Below are positions 54,031 through 64,000 of a stretch of 64,000 nucleotides of DNA, piece after piece; the first letter of the stretch is position 1, and each line of letters opens with the position of its first letter. Position numbers and translations under genes: made by a program. The notes beneath the pieces are model-generated. The model was given only the letters and a program-made list of their open reading frames with translations, did not search any database and was not told the origin of the DNA. Source of the DNA: Nothopassalora personata (lineage: Eukaryota > Ascomycota > Dothideomycetes > Mycosphaerellales > Mycosphaerellaceae); NCBI GenBank assembly GCA_033816765.1, contig CM066297.1:2102573-2166572 (forward strand). The letters are read 5' to 3'.

Positions 54031-55029
54031 ATCGATGGCCGCTGCGCCAGAACCACTTCTCGCTGCGCCAGCACGTCCATAGTACAGTCTGCCGCTGTGG
54101 TGGTGATGATTATCACACAATGCCCTTCACGCTGTAAGATGCTATGTAAGCTGCGCAGGTGGGTGCCTTCGCCATGGCACGCGACACTGAAGCCGCGAAC
54201 TTGTTGATGAAGGACCCTAAAATGCAGCTCCCTGACGTTTCTATGCCAAGTCTTTCTTCGGTGTCAATATGAACCCAAGGCCACGGTGAATCAGGTCCAG
54301 AGCTTGATTATACGCCGATACGTTATGAATGTGTGTTGAAGAAAGGAAAGAGAAGAACAGGAAAGCGCGAAGCTGAAGATGCAGATTCGATGCCGCCAAG
54401 CCGGATGATCTGAGCTCGCCCGCCGCATATGCATGTCACATCAGAATTTCCTTCCTTGCTGGCCTCTCTTCCCACCACCACATCGACACCCCCTCCATAC
54501 TGTCGCTGTCAAGTCGCTGCTGGTCTCATATGAAGACCGTAGCGCTTACAGACGAGGCTCTGGTAGAAATGTCTCCGAAGTACGGCACGAAACCCGCTAC
54601 AGTCACGATAGAAACGACACCCACGATTTGCCTGCTCGCTGGCTGCTCTGCTGGATTTCCGCTTTGCTCATAGCCTCCAAGCCTACTTCATCAATCAGTG
54701 GGAGAACAAACACCATGGGTCTAGACAACCTCGTCCTCTCCACCCTTCTGCATTGGCCAACCTGCGCCGCGAGGAGGACTATTTAATGGACGGACATCGA
54801 CATTTTCGGAAGAGCTGTGTATGAATAGTCGATGGAGAAGAAGTGGCATGAAAACCCAGATTTAGATTCGTAGCATTGCGATCGGAGGGCTCGAGAACAG
54901 TGAGAGCCGTGAAGCCTCATGAAACGCCCCTTGATGATCTCGTCGGAGCAGCCAACACGAACATGGTTGTTTCGACGAGACAGCAGCTTTCACCCGTACT
55001 GCAGCTACATTCCTGGCATTCTGGACCAG
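54031..55029. other. Gene-poor spacer
   Basis: About 1 kb without a recognisable gene. A region near 54170-54250 may be a further damaged piece of the dehydrogenase (MARDTEAANLLMKDPKMQLP in one frame), but I cannot confirm this. Confidence 0.35.
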
Positions 55030-55620
55030 CTAATGTCCACGAGGCCAGTTGTCAGTGCCATAAACGTCCTGACCGAAGATCTCACGGCAGCGCTTCGCGT
55101 CTTTCATCACGAACGCCTTCACACCGTCTATCGCCAAGTTCACGAAGTCCCTCATCGTCACAGCGTCCTTCACGAGTACATGCTGGTTCCGGAGCGGTCG
55201 GTCTGCAGCATCATCCCGATCTCGCCCAGATGATCAAGCTTGATGTCCTCCCAGCTTCCCAGGTGGCTGGCCGCGCCGAGAAACAGCTTCTGGAGGTGGT
55301 CTCTGTCCATCGTATGGAGAAACCTGCCGCCAGAGACCCGGATGTTCAGGCGCACATGTGGCTTTCTGTACTCGTCCAGCTCGACCGTTGCCTTAAGAGG
55401 ATGAATCGCACCGCTACGCCTCAAGCGCCTGAGTATCTTGTTGACCTTGGTCTTACCGCCTCTGCTTCCAGCCTCGAGAAGCATGATCTGGCGGATCTGC
55501 TTACTGTCCTTGATCGCTGCCTGGAAGGTATTGTTGATACGCTGGAGCTGATAGAGCTTGAGGGCGCGGACGGTGACGAGGATTTGTTCGAGTAGTGAAG
55601 TGTTAGAGACATTACGTACC
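55030..55620 (-). pseudogene. Decayed F-box family copy E
   Basis: The minus strand reads SLLEQILVTVRALKLYQLQR then INNTFQAAIKDSKQIRQIML, the same F-box family as the 15.7-19.25 kb cluster. The family block HLGSWEDIKLDHLGEIGMML follows. Near 55180 the frame is lost: it would stop at STOP after TSMYS, whereas the next frame continues VLVKDAVTMRDFVNLAIDGV and ends at 55030. The usual N-terminal initiation segment (AAQRVL) is not recognisable. One indel and a missing start make it a pseudogene. It shows that the family was spread at least 36 kb from the main cluster. Confidence 0.7.
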
Positions 55621-56129
55621 ACTTCTGCCTGATCCGCGGTGATGCGAGTGCGATGGTGCGGTCGCGGGTTCTGAGGGTGTGAGGATGTGGGCGAAGCGTG
55701 GTGGCAGCAAACGGAGATTTTGTGCACCAGATGAAGATTCGATAGCTGTAAAGCACGAGGCTTTGATGAGTCGGCCTGCCGCGAGCACATGCTTGCCGCT
55801 TTTGAATGGCGACTTTCTGCGACACTTGACGCTTGATCTGCAGCACAACATCACCTCCGTACCGACATGCTCAGACCAGTCACGCACACATTGATAGAAA
55901 ACACGAGTCACTCGCACCGATACGTCACGAAGATGCATCGATGTCACAGCGAAAGACACCGCTTGAAGCGACAGACCATTGACACTCCGCCCCTTCGTCG
56001 CCACGACAACCACAACACTTCAACCACTCGAATACCGGTCGGGATGCAACATATGAGCCTGTAGCTTAGTAGTGCTCGAAACATGCCCGACGCCACCAAC
56101 CTTCGGCCGCGCTTGAGAGCCAAGATCCC
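55621..56129. other. Spacer between F-box relic and next gene
   Basis: About 510 bp without supported genes. It probably holds the promoter of the gene at 56130. Confidence 0.35.
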
Positions 56130-56876
56130 ATGGGCAACGCACAAGCCAACAGGAAAGCCATATTACCCTTCTCCGATCTCCCTGCAGCGCTTCGAGACAT
56201 GGTCTACGACCTCTCCATCAACGATCAGAAAGCCTCCACATCGTCCAAAATAAGCGTACACACCCGAGGAAAGAGTCCTCTCAATCTGCTGCTCGTTTGC
56301 CACCGATTCGCCGCCGAATGTCAAAGCAGAGAGCCAGAGCATAAGACCGCTACGCTATATGACGCTGCATGTGACTCGCAACTCGACTTCAATTCCAGGG
56401 GCCCAGCAGTACTGTTCGGCCTCAACAGCATTGTTGTCGTCACCCCTGGAAAGACGCCGGAACACTGAGTCGATCTGCTTTGGTTTGTCTCCCAACTCAC
56501 CGATCAACTTGACACAAGGCAGAAGCTCCAGATATATCTCAACGTCCCCAATGTCGACGTACAGACCAGATTGCTTCGTGTTTTTGGAGAGGCATGCCAA
56601 GACTTATTGTTCGGCGCTTGCGGCTCAGGGGTGTCGGCTGTGATGTGCTCTTCAAAATCCTTAGAAGATGGGCATTGCGACCAGTATAGGAGGGAGATTG
56701 GTGTGCCGCTGGCAAAGTGGTCGACGGAGGACCTATTAACCTCGTCCCTGCCATTACACGAAGCAGACATCTACACAGAAATGGGCGTCAAATTCATACA
56801 GAGGGGCTATCTCGAGCTCGGCCCTTTTGATAGCGTCATCGGCAATAAGGCGCAGATTGAAGCCATCATCGCATAA
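56130..56876 (+). pseudogene. F-box-like/2EXR-type gene with one in-frame stop
   Basis: The ATG at 56130 (MGNAQANRKAILPFSDLPAA) leads to ALRDMVYDLSINDQ and PLNLLLVCHRFAAECQ, the short degenerate F-box type common in Mycosphaerellales. A TGA at 56466..56468 ends the frame after 112 codons. The same frame then runs open for 136 codons: VDLLWFVSQLTDQLDTRQKL, QIYLNVPNVDVQTRLL, KWSTEDLLTSSLPLHEAD, ending IGNKAQIEAIIA at 56876. The protein-like tail shows the stop is secondary. It is either a recent pseudogene, a strain-specific nonsense allele, or an undetected intron; no good donor/acceptor pair around the stop preserves the frame. Confidence 0.68.
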
Positions 56877-57517
56877 TACTTTCTTTCCCCAAATGTTGTT
56901 CGATGAGATTCTCGCCGTTCTACAGCCTCCATTGTCGTCCACGCAGGCAATATCGTGGAAGTGGGGCAAGAAGACCCACGAGATGTGCCCCTGCAACAGC
57001 AGGGATAGGCCGAGAAAGGTGCAGAGAGCGACGAATGTCGTCACGCTGGAAAGTGCAACGGCGTCGAGAAACTCGTCGAATCTATGTTATGCATCTCGAG
57101 GATGTTGTCGTCAAAAGGAAGGGGTCTGCATATGCATGGATTGTACTCGGTGGTCGTGCGTTAAAGTTTATGCGCTAGCCGTTGCCCGGATTGATCAGGG
57201 CTTCATGAGAGCAGGACGCAATAGATATATGGAACGCCGCGATCAGCATATTACTTTCGTTTTCGCCCAATAATTCCAGTTTCTTATTTGGTGCTGCTAA
57301 AATGTCACACCAAGACATTGCGCTCGACCTTCACGTGGTGTTGATCATGAAACACTACCTGGCCACAACTTGACTGACCGGTCGATATATCGCACTGAGC
57401 TCACGTCTCTGGCTCGTTGAGGACGAGTTGGAGTCTGGTCGAAATGTGAAAACGCTCCATCCACCAACATCCAAACATCTCCACCTTCGAACCATCCGGA
57501 TACAATCTCGCACCTAG
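56877..57517. other. Intergenic spacer
   Basis: About 640 bp without supported genes. Confidence 0.4.
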
Positions 57518-58036
57518 CTAGTACACTGCCATAGGCTCTCGGAACCCAGCATGATAGACGCACCACCACTTGCCGCGCTCTTTCTTCCATCGAAACACGC
57601 CGATCGCATCACGCTGGACCCCTGGCAATGTGCCGGTCACTCGGATAAACAGCCAGACGATCGCTGTGCCGGCCATCTCATTCAGGTCTATGGACTCGCT
57701 CAGGATCTCCATGTGGAAGTTCGGGAATTGCGCGCAAAGTGCCCGATGCATCATCTGCTCTTGGTCGTGGGTGATCTCGGTCTTGACATTGTCATGCAGC
57801 GCCCGGTAGGTGGGATGGAAATGCGCATTGCACGGATCGTCCCAGGCCCGTTCGTTGAGGCCGATTGCAAAACGACGTGACAGGCGGAGAGGATCAGGCT
57901 CTGTTTCTGGTGTGCCGGAGCTGTTGGATCGTGACGAAGATGCTTGTGAGAAGAGGAGATCGATCGACGGATCCAACCTGACTCTCTTGGCCTCTGGCTC
58001 GTTCATGGTGGTCGCTGTGGTGGTTGTTTGATCCAT
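57518..58036 (-). CDS. Small protein of unknown function, possible NTF2/SnoaL-like fold
   Basis: 172 residues from the ATG at 58036 (MDQTTTTATTMNEPEAKRVR). The first 45 residues are Thr/Ser-rich and disordered. The rest looks like one compact domain: RFAIGLNERAWDDPCNAHFH, TYRALHDNVKTEITHDQEQM, FPNFHMEILSESIDLNEMAG, TAIVWLFIRVTG and AIGVFRWKKERGKWWCVYHA. The alternation of helix then beta strands ending in a Trp-rich strand resembles NTF2/SnoaL-like domains; I offer this as inference only. No catalytic residues can be named. No intron is needed. Confidence 0.6.
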   Translation of the reverse strand: MDQTTTTATTMNEPEAKRVRLDPSIDLLFSQASSSRSNSSGTPETEPDPLRLSRRFAIGLNERAWDDPCNAHFHPTYRALHDNVKTEITHDQEQMMHRALCAQFPNFHMEILSESIDLNEMAGTAIVWLFIRVTGTLPGVQRDAIGVFRWKKERGKWWCVYHAGFREPMAVY

Positions 58037-60601
58037 GTCCGGCAGATCTGTTCAACGGTAAAGGCTGTTGCTCAGCGGAAATGCTAGAGCTACCGGATCT
58101 CCCGAGACTTATGAACGAGGACAACCTACTCCATCGCGACTCGCATCAGGGTCTGGCGAAGGATTCCCGCCTTGTACAAGTCCATCATTAGCTTGCATGA
58201 AAGTGGGGCCTGGATTGCCTGGCACTCCTGGTGTGCTGGCGAAGAACGGCACTGCGAGGTACCAAATCTGGAATCGAATACAAGACTTTGGTCGCAACTG
58301 CCGATGAGACTCCTCCGCATTCTGCGCCAAGTTTGGTAGTCGACAAGTGCTGACGTTCTTCTATCATGCTTTGAACATAAGTGAAAAGAACAATTACGAA
58401 CGGAAGACTTGCCAAGACGGGTAGCAGAGATCGACTCGAACGAAACCGCCCACGGGATTGCGGCTGGGGCAAAGACGGCAAACACACTTCGGCCGTCATG
58501 GCATGTGCCATGATATAGGGTGAGTAGGTCTGGTACATACGACATGCAGTAGCAGTCCAGCTATTCAGAGCACACAGCGGCAGATCTGACACTACCCCCC
58601 AGATATGCCCTAACCTTGGGTGGAGACGAAGGCTGCCACTGCAGCTTTGCCCAGCCAGTGAAATGACAGTCTTACTGATCTGAAGCGAATGCTTTCCTGA
58701 TGACGTGAAGAGTTCTGGGTTGCTGACGAAGCTGTAGGAGCATTGGAGCATATGCTGTGGCGCAATGTGCCCGAGCGCTTCCAACCAATGCTGAGGCAAG
58801 GCCTTCTGCTCGAACAGTCTGGTGTGCCATCTGCTGCAAAGAAGTCAGCGATGTGAACGAGGCTTCGTGCATACCTATAGCCGATGCTCGAAGCGCAACG
58901 ATTCGTTAACCACATTCAGGACTCTACTCGCAGGCAGTACAGACGACTGACAAGACCATTACCACCACCACGATAATGGATAGCCGACGCTCAATGTCGA
59001 CATTCTTCATCGGCTCCACGACGATAATTTGCTTACCTGGAGTAGCCTCCGCCATCATAGTCTTCCAACAACGTGTAGGCGACGCACTTTCACAACGCCG
59101 CAGATTTCTTCTTGGGTGGCGTCGAAGGCATCGGGTTGTGTGAATGATGATGCTAGTAGGTCTGTCGTGAATGAAGTGCGACCTTGCGTGAAGCGCAGTT
59201 GGTGAGGAAAGACTGAGATTCGGGAAAGACATCGTGGGTAACGGACTGGCTGTCGGACTGTCGAGAGAGGTGCTGTTGTGTTGGTAAGCTAGGCTTGATG
59301 TGGTCGAAGGCTTCGAATGGTATGATATTGGGCCAAAAACGGCAGAGAGTCGCATCGGTGAGAATTACTTCGTGGCCGTGATGCTATCCAGCGCAATATG
59401 ATGTTGTGCGATGGAAAGTTTTGGTTCCTGGAAGAGCACGAGATATGTAGGGAGCTGTTTTCGATATAGATCTCTCGACAATAGCAGATGAGACAAGACG
59501 AGCTGTGTTGTCCGCACGGCCTATGTGCAGACTCACGGTGGTATTTATTGTCGCTGCGGGATCACATAACCATTATAATTGTCCAGAGCTAAGACTTGGG
59601 CAACAAGAGCCACATCTCTAGGTGCGATACCAGGCCATGCGACATCGCCAGGTGGATCTGTTGTCCTTTGATAGTCTCTGCCAGCTATCCACGGCCAATG
59701 TGCGTTCACCTCCTGGATCCGAGCACCACAAACACACTTCATTGAAGTACAGAGAGAATGTTTTCTGATCTTCCACATGCACAGCCAGCCTCTCACGACG
59801 AGTTGACCCAGCATGGATCCGATATGCTCTTCTGCGCGTACGCGAAGGGAACGCGACCTGTGGCCGGGCGTCCATACAAATCTGGAGATCTGCTGACGTA
59901 GCGCTCTGCGAGCTTCCGAAGAAGCGGATACACCCCAATCGCTGGATGTAGAGCTGGATCCTAAATCTTAAAGTTCCCGAGGCCCTCTTGATCTGGTCTT
60001 TCCCGCATGGACGTGATCTACGCTAGTAAATCGTGGTCTCGCGGAATGCCCATAATCACAATCGCAGGTCGTGATCATAGAATGAAATACTCGAAGTTAA
60101 GAATGGGGTTTGGGTCGATCCAGGCCTGAATGTTTGCTTCGCGACGGTCTGCTTGTCTACTAATCTTGCTTGTGCCGAGCTCTCTGGTCAAGAGCACAAG
60201 CTATGCGAAGACACGCTAGTGCTGCTGCGAGTTTCACTGGAGCAGTACCGTCGAACACTTGAAGCCGACCGGTAAGGGGCAAGGCACAATCGTGTCAGTG
60301 CTGTACCAACTTCAGTCGTCCTCAATGACCATCCTCCAGCTCGCCTTGGACCTCCTGCTCTGAAGCCATGTCCGCGTGATAAGGGCTCGGGCAGCACATC
60401 CCCAGTTTGTAATACTCGATTCAGCAGCGACTACCACCTCTTCTTCTCTACGCCTGCCAGGTCAAAATCGATTCAGTGAATGAAGAGATCTTCCAGAACT
60501 CGACAGACCACCGTCCTCGCCGGTAGACGCTAGTATTTAGGCGCCCTTTCAATCTCAATTGCCTCTGCGATCATCTCGAACGTCTCTCCCTTGGTACACT
60601 G
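58037..60601. other. Gene-poor region of 2.6 kb
   Basis: I cannot support a gene. Some frames look weakly protein-like on the minus strand, for example a segment ending ALVAQVLALDNYNGYV at about 59545 and a frame with one hydrophobic span (LLPVLASLPFVIVLFTYV) near 58400. Neither has a family, a convincing start or consistent exons. Confidence 0.4.
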
Positions 60602-61026
60602 TTACGCAAAAACATCTCCGTAATCCTCAGGCGTCCAGATGGGAGCTTCGAAGACTTCGCGCAACTCTTCCAACTCGCAGTTACCCTTGAGCTCGTCTTC
60701 GTAGATCCGCAGGGGACTGATACTTCGTAAGGGTGTTATAAAGACACCAGGGACTTTGAAAATGTGCTCATTGTTGATAGTTATGTCCTTGAGACGTGGT
60801 TTGCTGTGCCATGCAACGGCTCGGATGTACAGTGCCCTCAGCTCGACCTCACTCAACGTGCAGCGACGTCCAGGCTTGCGAATCTTGGCTGCCCACTGCA
60901 GAAGCGCATCGTAGTCCTTAAAACGTGTGGTTTCTTCCGTTCGATGGTCCGAGTACTGCAGAATGCGTAGTTGCGCGACCGCTAAACCAAGAGATCTGAT
61001 GGGCGGATGATCGCTTTCCAGAACCT
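60602..61026 (-). pseudogene. Orphan 3' coding fragment, unknown family
   Basis: From 61026 the minus strand is open for about 140 codons, starting right after a good acceptor (CTCTCTAAC branch, ATCTAG): VLESDHPPIRSLGLAVAQLR, EETTRFKDYDALLQWAAKIR, CTLSEVELRALYIRAVAWHS and LKDITINNEHIFKVPGV, ending WTPEDYGDVFA at 60602. The composition and length suggest a real C-terminal exon. I cannot find an upstream exon with an intact frame and start; upstream candidates contain stops. It may be a spliced gene I have mis-joined or a 5'-damaged pseudogene. No domain is recognised. Confidence 0.45.
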
Positions 61027-61854
61027 AGATGTGGGTTAGAGAGGCTGAAGGAGTACTTTTGCACCTGCGTGGAGAGGAATATATTCCTCTTCGTCCAGTG
61101 CAGCGATCGACGAACTCAACGATTGCGTTCACGAGAGACATGTCTCTCTCAGGCCGGAGAGACAGAGGTTGTGGCTCCGGCTGCCATGGGTCGTTCCGTC
61201 TGCATCTTGATCCTGCTCTCTACCCCTTCGCCTGGCTCCTCGCTGCTCGTGGGCTCTGTCTTACTTGGTTGCGCAAGTCGCTCTTCTGCTGCTTCTCCTG
61301 GTCGACCCCGACTCTAGGTATCTCCGTATTGTCCGGCGACGCTCGACTTCCACTCTTTCCGATGGACAACAGTCACAACACTCTCGAGATCGTCATCATC
61401 CCATGCCTCCCAAGAGGCAAGGCTTTCAGCTTCGTTGCTATGCAATTGCCTGAGCTGCGACCGAGCGGTTGTCTTTGTGGTTGATTCTTTCGACGCAGTG
61501 ACGGCGATTTGCGATGTTCCAGGAAATGGTGTGGAATTATTCGCCGTGAACACCGATGCCTGCTTCAAGGGGCCGAGTTTGACGAATGGAGAGTCTTCTG
61601 CATGCTACTCTGGTACCTCATGGTCTTTATCAAAGAACCAGTCACTTCGCGGGTTGGACTTGAGTATGTATACCTAGCAGGAGGCGGTGCTGTGGCTGTC
61701 TTCGATGCACGCCGCAACTCGCATAACTCTGTCTCACCACAAGTTGCACCACCATGCCCCTGAAGAGCCATCACCGCATACTGTCCACAGTCCTTGCAAA
61801 TATTAATGATAGCCTCCCAAATATGCCGTCTCCCTGCCGACTCCTCCCTGCCGA
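61027..61854. other. Uncertain region with fragmentary frames
   Basis: About 830 bp. A minus-strand Ser/Thr/Glu-rich frame of 84 codons (61314..61568) continues after one in-frame TAG, and may be a disordered part of the gene whose tail is at 60602. This is not demonstrated, so no gene is called. Confidence 0.35.
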
Positions 61855-62250
61855 CTAGCTATCCATGTTTTCAAAGTCATATCCTATAAGGCATCCCGCA
61901 CAAGCCATGCTCACCGTAAGCTCGCCCGTTGACTTGATACAAAACCTTACAGAAGTCTCGCATCCTCGGCATATGTAGACCTCTCTAGTGGACGAACCTT
62001 CCAGAGTGTGCGGCGAACGTAGCATAGCTTGATCGAAGCACCCTTGCCAATCAACACACAGCTCCGAGATGTGGGACAATGCATACCCCTGCTCAGCAGG
62101 AATACCGAGTCGAGTTACATCTCTGTGATGTATGCACTTTCAGAGTTGGGGGACCATCGAGGTAGGCGCCTTCTGAGTTCGTATCTCGGTGACGGGAATC
62201 AACTTCTTGCCGCCTTGATTTGACCATGATGTTGCGTGGTCGGTACTGGC
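61855..62250 (-). pseudogene. Fragment with zinc-ribbon-like cysteines and one in-frame stop
   Basis: From 62250, just after a TATAG acceptor, a minus-strand frame reads ASTDHATSWSNQGGKKLIPV, TEIRTQKAPTSMVPQL, then TGA at 62142..62140, and continues KCIHHRDVTRLGIPAEQGYA, LSHISELCVDWQGCFDQAML and VYICRGCETSVRFC, ending ACAGCLIGYDFENMDS at 61855. The two C-x2-C pairs about 20 residues apart suggest a small zinc-binding module. The TGA replaces what is probably an Arg codon (CGA to TGA). The upstream exon is not found. It could be a 5'-truncated pseudogene or the last exon of a gene with a nonsense allele. Confidence 0.5.
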
Positions 62251-63400
62251 CTATACTCTAGCGCAATGTATGATGTACGCGGTGGAACTGTCTATCTTGT
62301 GTCGGTTACGCGTCGTACATCAGTGTTCTTCCGAATGGCGATACGTTGTAGCCGGTGGTGGTATGATCGCAAAGCGCTGCTGGAAAGTCATCGGAATCAA
62401 GAGACAAGTCGGAGAAGACGAAATCGTGGACCCCTCCTAAATGCACCCTCAACGATGTGCCCAGAGCGAGCAGTGAATGCAGACCTGCAAAAGATACATG
62501 GACAGAATCTCTGCATCATCGTCAATGACCGCGAGCGTAAATCTGACGATAGCAAGAGTTAGCATGTGATCGCGCCCCATGCCTGCTGCAGCGAGAGGAT
62601 CCACCAAGTGCCGCAGCCCATTAACACAAGTGAACCGACCACCTTCTTGCAGAACCATATACGATCGTCCTCAAAACCCCCCACCGATCGCAGCCTCGAG
62701 AGTGCAGCTGCTGATATACATTTCCTCCCACTACTCAGCGAAATATCCGCACAAAACCAGCTCAATACCCGAAAATCCCGCCCAGATATCGTCAACACAC
62801 AACATCGAAAGACCGATGCCATCCCTTCTCTGCATGATACGATGCTTTGCGCGATATGGGTGCCACATGACCAAATGCATTGGGATACTTCTCGAAACGT
62901 CAAAGAAGGCAAGACTCGTCCGTCGGGGTAGAAAAACAACAACAACAACAACAGCCTCCTCTCTGCCCGAGGGATGTTCCTGAACGTGTCGCCTCGCATA
63001 CCTCCGCAGATTACTGATCAGATCTGCAGCGCGATGTGCCTTCCACCAGAAGTGCAGCACTTCCCATATCTTTTTTTCCGAGATGTGACGGCCTGAACAC
63101 CTCGCCCAAAGGCCGTCCCGTTCGAGGGAAGTATTATTCCAGTGCCATATATATAGACTTGCTGGCTTAGGGAGGACTGGCTTGACGACGAGGAATGGAC
63201 ACCTTCCATCACGTGCCCTTCGATCGAGGTTGCGAGCTCGCGCCGGGGAGATCGCCAAGGATGGAAGGGCTGTGTTTCTTTCTTCCATGAATTGTAACTG
63301 AAATGAGTCTCGGTGCCAGAAGCCTATCTATACAATTCCCACATCAGCACAAAGAGCAGGGTATAAGCCTCTATACGTACACGTCACCCATCACGTCTCT
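62251..63400. other. Spacer downstream of CYM1
   Basis: About 1.15 kb. A 185-codon minus-strand frame (62731..63288) crosses an (AAC)n repeat and shows no family features; it is probably chance. An (ACA) triplet repeat lies at about 62936-62952. Confidence 0.4.
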
Positions 63401-64000
63401 TTACAACTTCGCCTTCAGCTGCTCGGTAACCTCCTCCGGCTTCTCCTTCGCAAGACCCATGTCCTCAACCTTCCATTCACCCTCCTGATGAAAGTTCTGT
63501 TTCTCCGCATCCCCCAGGACAACAACATGTGCCTTCTCCTCAATCAACTTGCCCACCGTGTGCGCAGCCTCTCGCACATCCTGAGCCGTAACATCCAGCA
63601 ACCACTGTCGACGCTTCTTGCTCAATTCGTAATCAATGCCAGTCAGGAAGCGCGTCATGCCCTCATTGTTGATACTCTTCGGCGCGTCCACACCTTGGAA
63701 GATTGAAAGCTTTGCCTCCTCGAGCTCGCGATCTGACCACTCTTGCTCAGCAGCCCATCCAGCGGCTTCCTTGTAGACTCGAAGAGTGTTCGTCGGATTA
63801 GGATCGCGGTAAGAGTACATGCCGAAGATACCTTGGAGGCCTTTGGTGAGTGCACCGCCACCGTAAGCGCCGCCCTTTTCGCGAATCTCAGGATGCAGGA
63901 ATTTATGTGTGAGGAGCTGGGAGAGGATGGCGATTGGTGCGGTGGATGGGTCAGAATAAGGGCCGGTGGGTACTGCGATGCCAGAGTATGAGACCTGGTA
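63401..64000 (-). CDS. CYM1: Mitochondrial presequence protease Cym1/PreP, C-terminal part
   Basis: The frame is open from the right window edge to the stop at 63401, giving the last 199 residues. The reading begins YQVSYSGIAVPTGPYSDPST, then QLLTHKFLHPEIREKGGAYG with the Arg and Tyr typical of M16C C-terminal halves (R..GGAYGG), and GIFGMYSYRDPNPTNTLRVY. It ends in a Lys/Glu-rich tail. Cym1 is a zinc metallopeptidase of the matrix that degrades cleaved presequences; the N-terminal HxxEH motif lies outside the window. The C-terminus is complete. Confidence 0.93.
   Translation of the reverse strand, partial: YQVSYSGIAVPTGPYSDPSTAPIAILSQLLTHKFLHPEIREKGGAYGGGALTKGLQGIFGMYSYRDPNPTNTLRVYKEAAGWAAEQEWSDRELEEAKLSIFQGVDAPKSINNEGMTRFLTGIDYELSKKRRQWLLDVTAQDVREAAHTVGKLIEEKAHVVVLGDAEKQNFHQEGEWKVEDMGLAKEKPEEVTEQLKAKL

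Noticed and set aside
54876..55595. 240-codon plus-strand open frame
   Set aside because: It is the antisense of the F-box family copy E, whose minus-strand reading matches known family blocks.
62731..63288. 185-codon minus-strand frame next to CYM1
   Set aside because: It crosses an (AAC)n repeat giving a Val run, has no domain, and competes with equally long frames in the same region.

Overview
The window reads as nuclear DNA of a filamentous ascomycete. Genes carry short introns (40-130 nt, most with CTGAC or CTAAC branch sites), and the products are fungal: a peroxin, a Zn2Cys6 regulator, a CFEM protein, a Vid21-type NuA4 subunit, and F-box families. A Dothideomycete of the Mycosphaerellales/Capnodiales type is my best guess, by inference only. 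No bacterial, viral or organellar segment is seen.

Layout. 0.9-8.5 kb: a BAX-inhibitor-1 protein, a UBA-UAS-UBX protein and PEX1. 9.18-9.62 kb: a decayed Tc1/mariner-type fragment with imperfect terminal inverted repeats. 10.2-14.7 kb: a full-size YOR1-type ABCC transporter. 15.7-19.25 kb: four copies of one short F-box family at different stages of decay; only the last looks fully intact, and a fifth copy lies at 55.0-55.6 kb. 19.5-25.7 kb: BUD23, SVP26 (divergent pair) and a SAM-PH protein. 28.4-32.7 kb: a Zn2Cys6 regulator and a conserved protein of unknown function. 33.7-34.3 kb: another decayed gene. 34.5-37.9 kb: an RNase III-fold protein, a CFEM protein and a methyltransferase. 38-42 kb: a gene graveyard with a Myb/SANT-like relic and a RING-finger relic. 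42.6-50.2 kb: lumazine synthase RIB4 (with a GC-AG intron), MAK11 and VID21/EAF1. 50.8-57 kb: a beta-lactamase-like relic, an intact MFS transporter, an SDR relic, an F-box relic and a gene with one in-frame stop. 57.5-64 kb: a small NTF2-like candidate, two coding-looking fragments with damage, and the 3' end of the mitochondrial presequence protease CYM1.

How it fits together. Conserved genes cover ribosome biogenesis (BUD23, MAK11), chromatin (VID21), riboflavin synthesis (RIB4), peroxisome and mitochondrial proteostasis (PEX1, CYM1), ER-Golgi traffic (SVP26) and membrane transport (YOR1, MFS). They sit in compact blocks, often as divergent pairs with about 300 bp between start codons. Between the blocks lie 2-5 kb stretches that look empty at first. 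Read frame by frame, many hold recognisable genes broken by TAG/TGA stops, frameshifts, lost splice sites, a lost start codon or lost zinc ligands. These relics are the most notable content. I see no operon-like novel system. Exon borders come from reading splice signals and protein continuity by eye, without transcript data.
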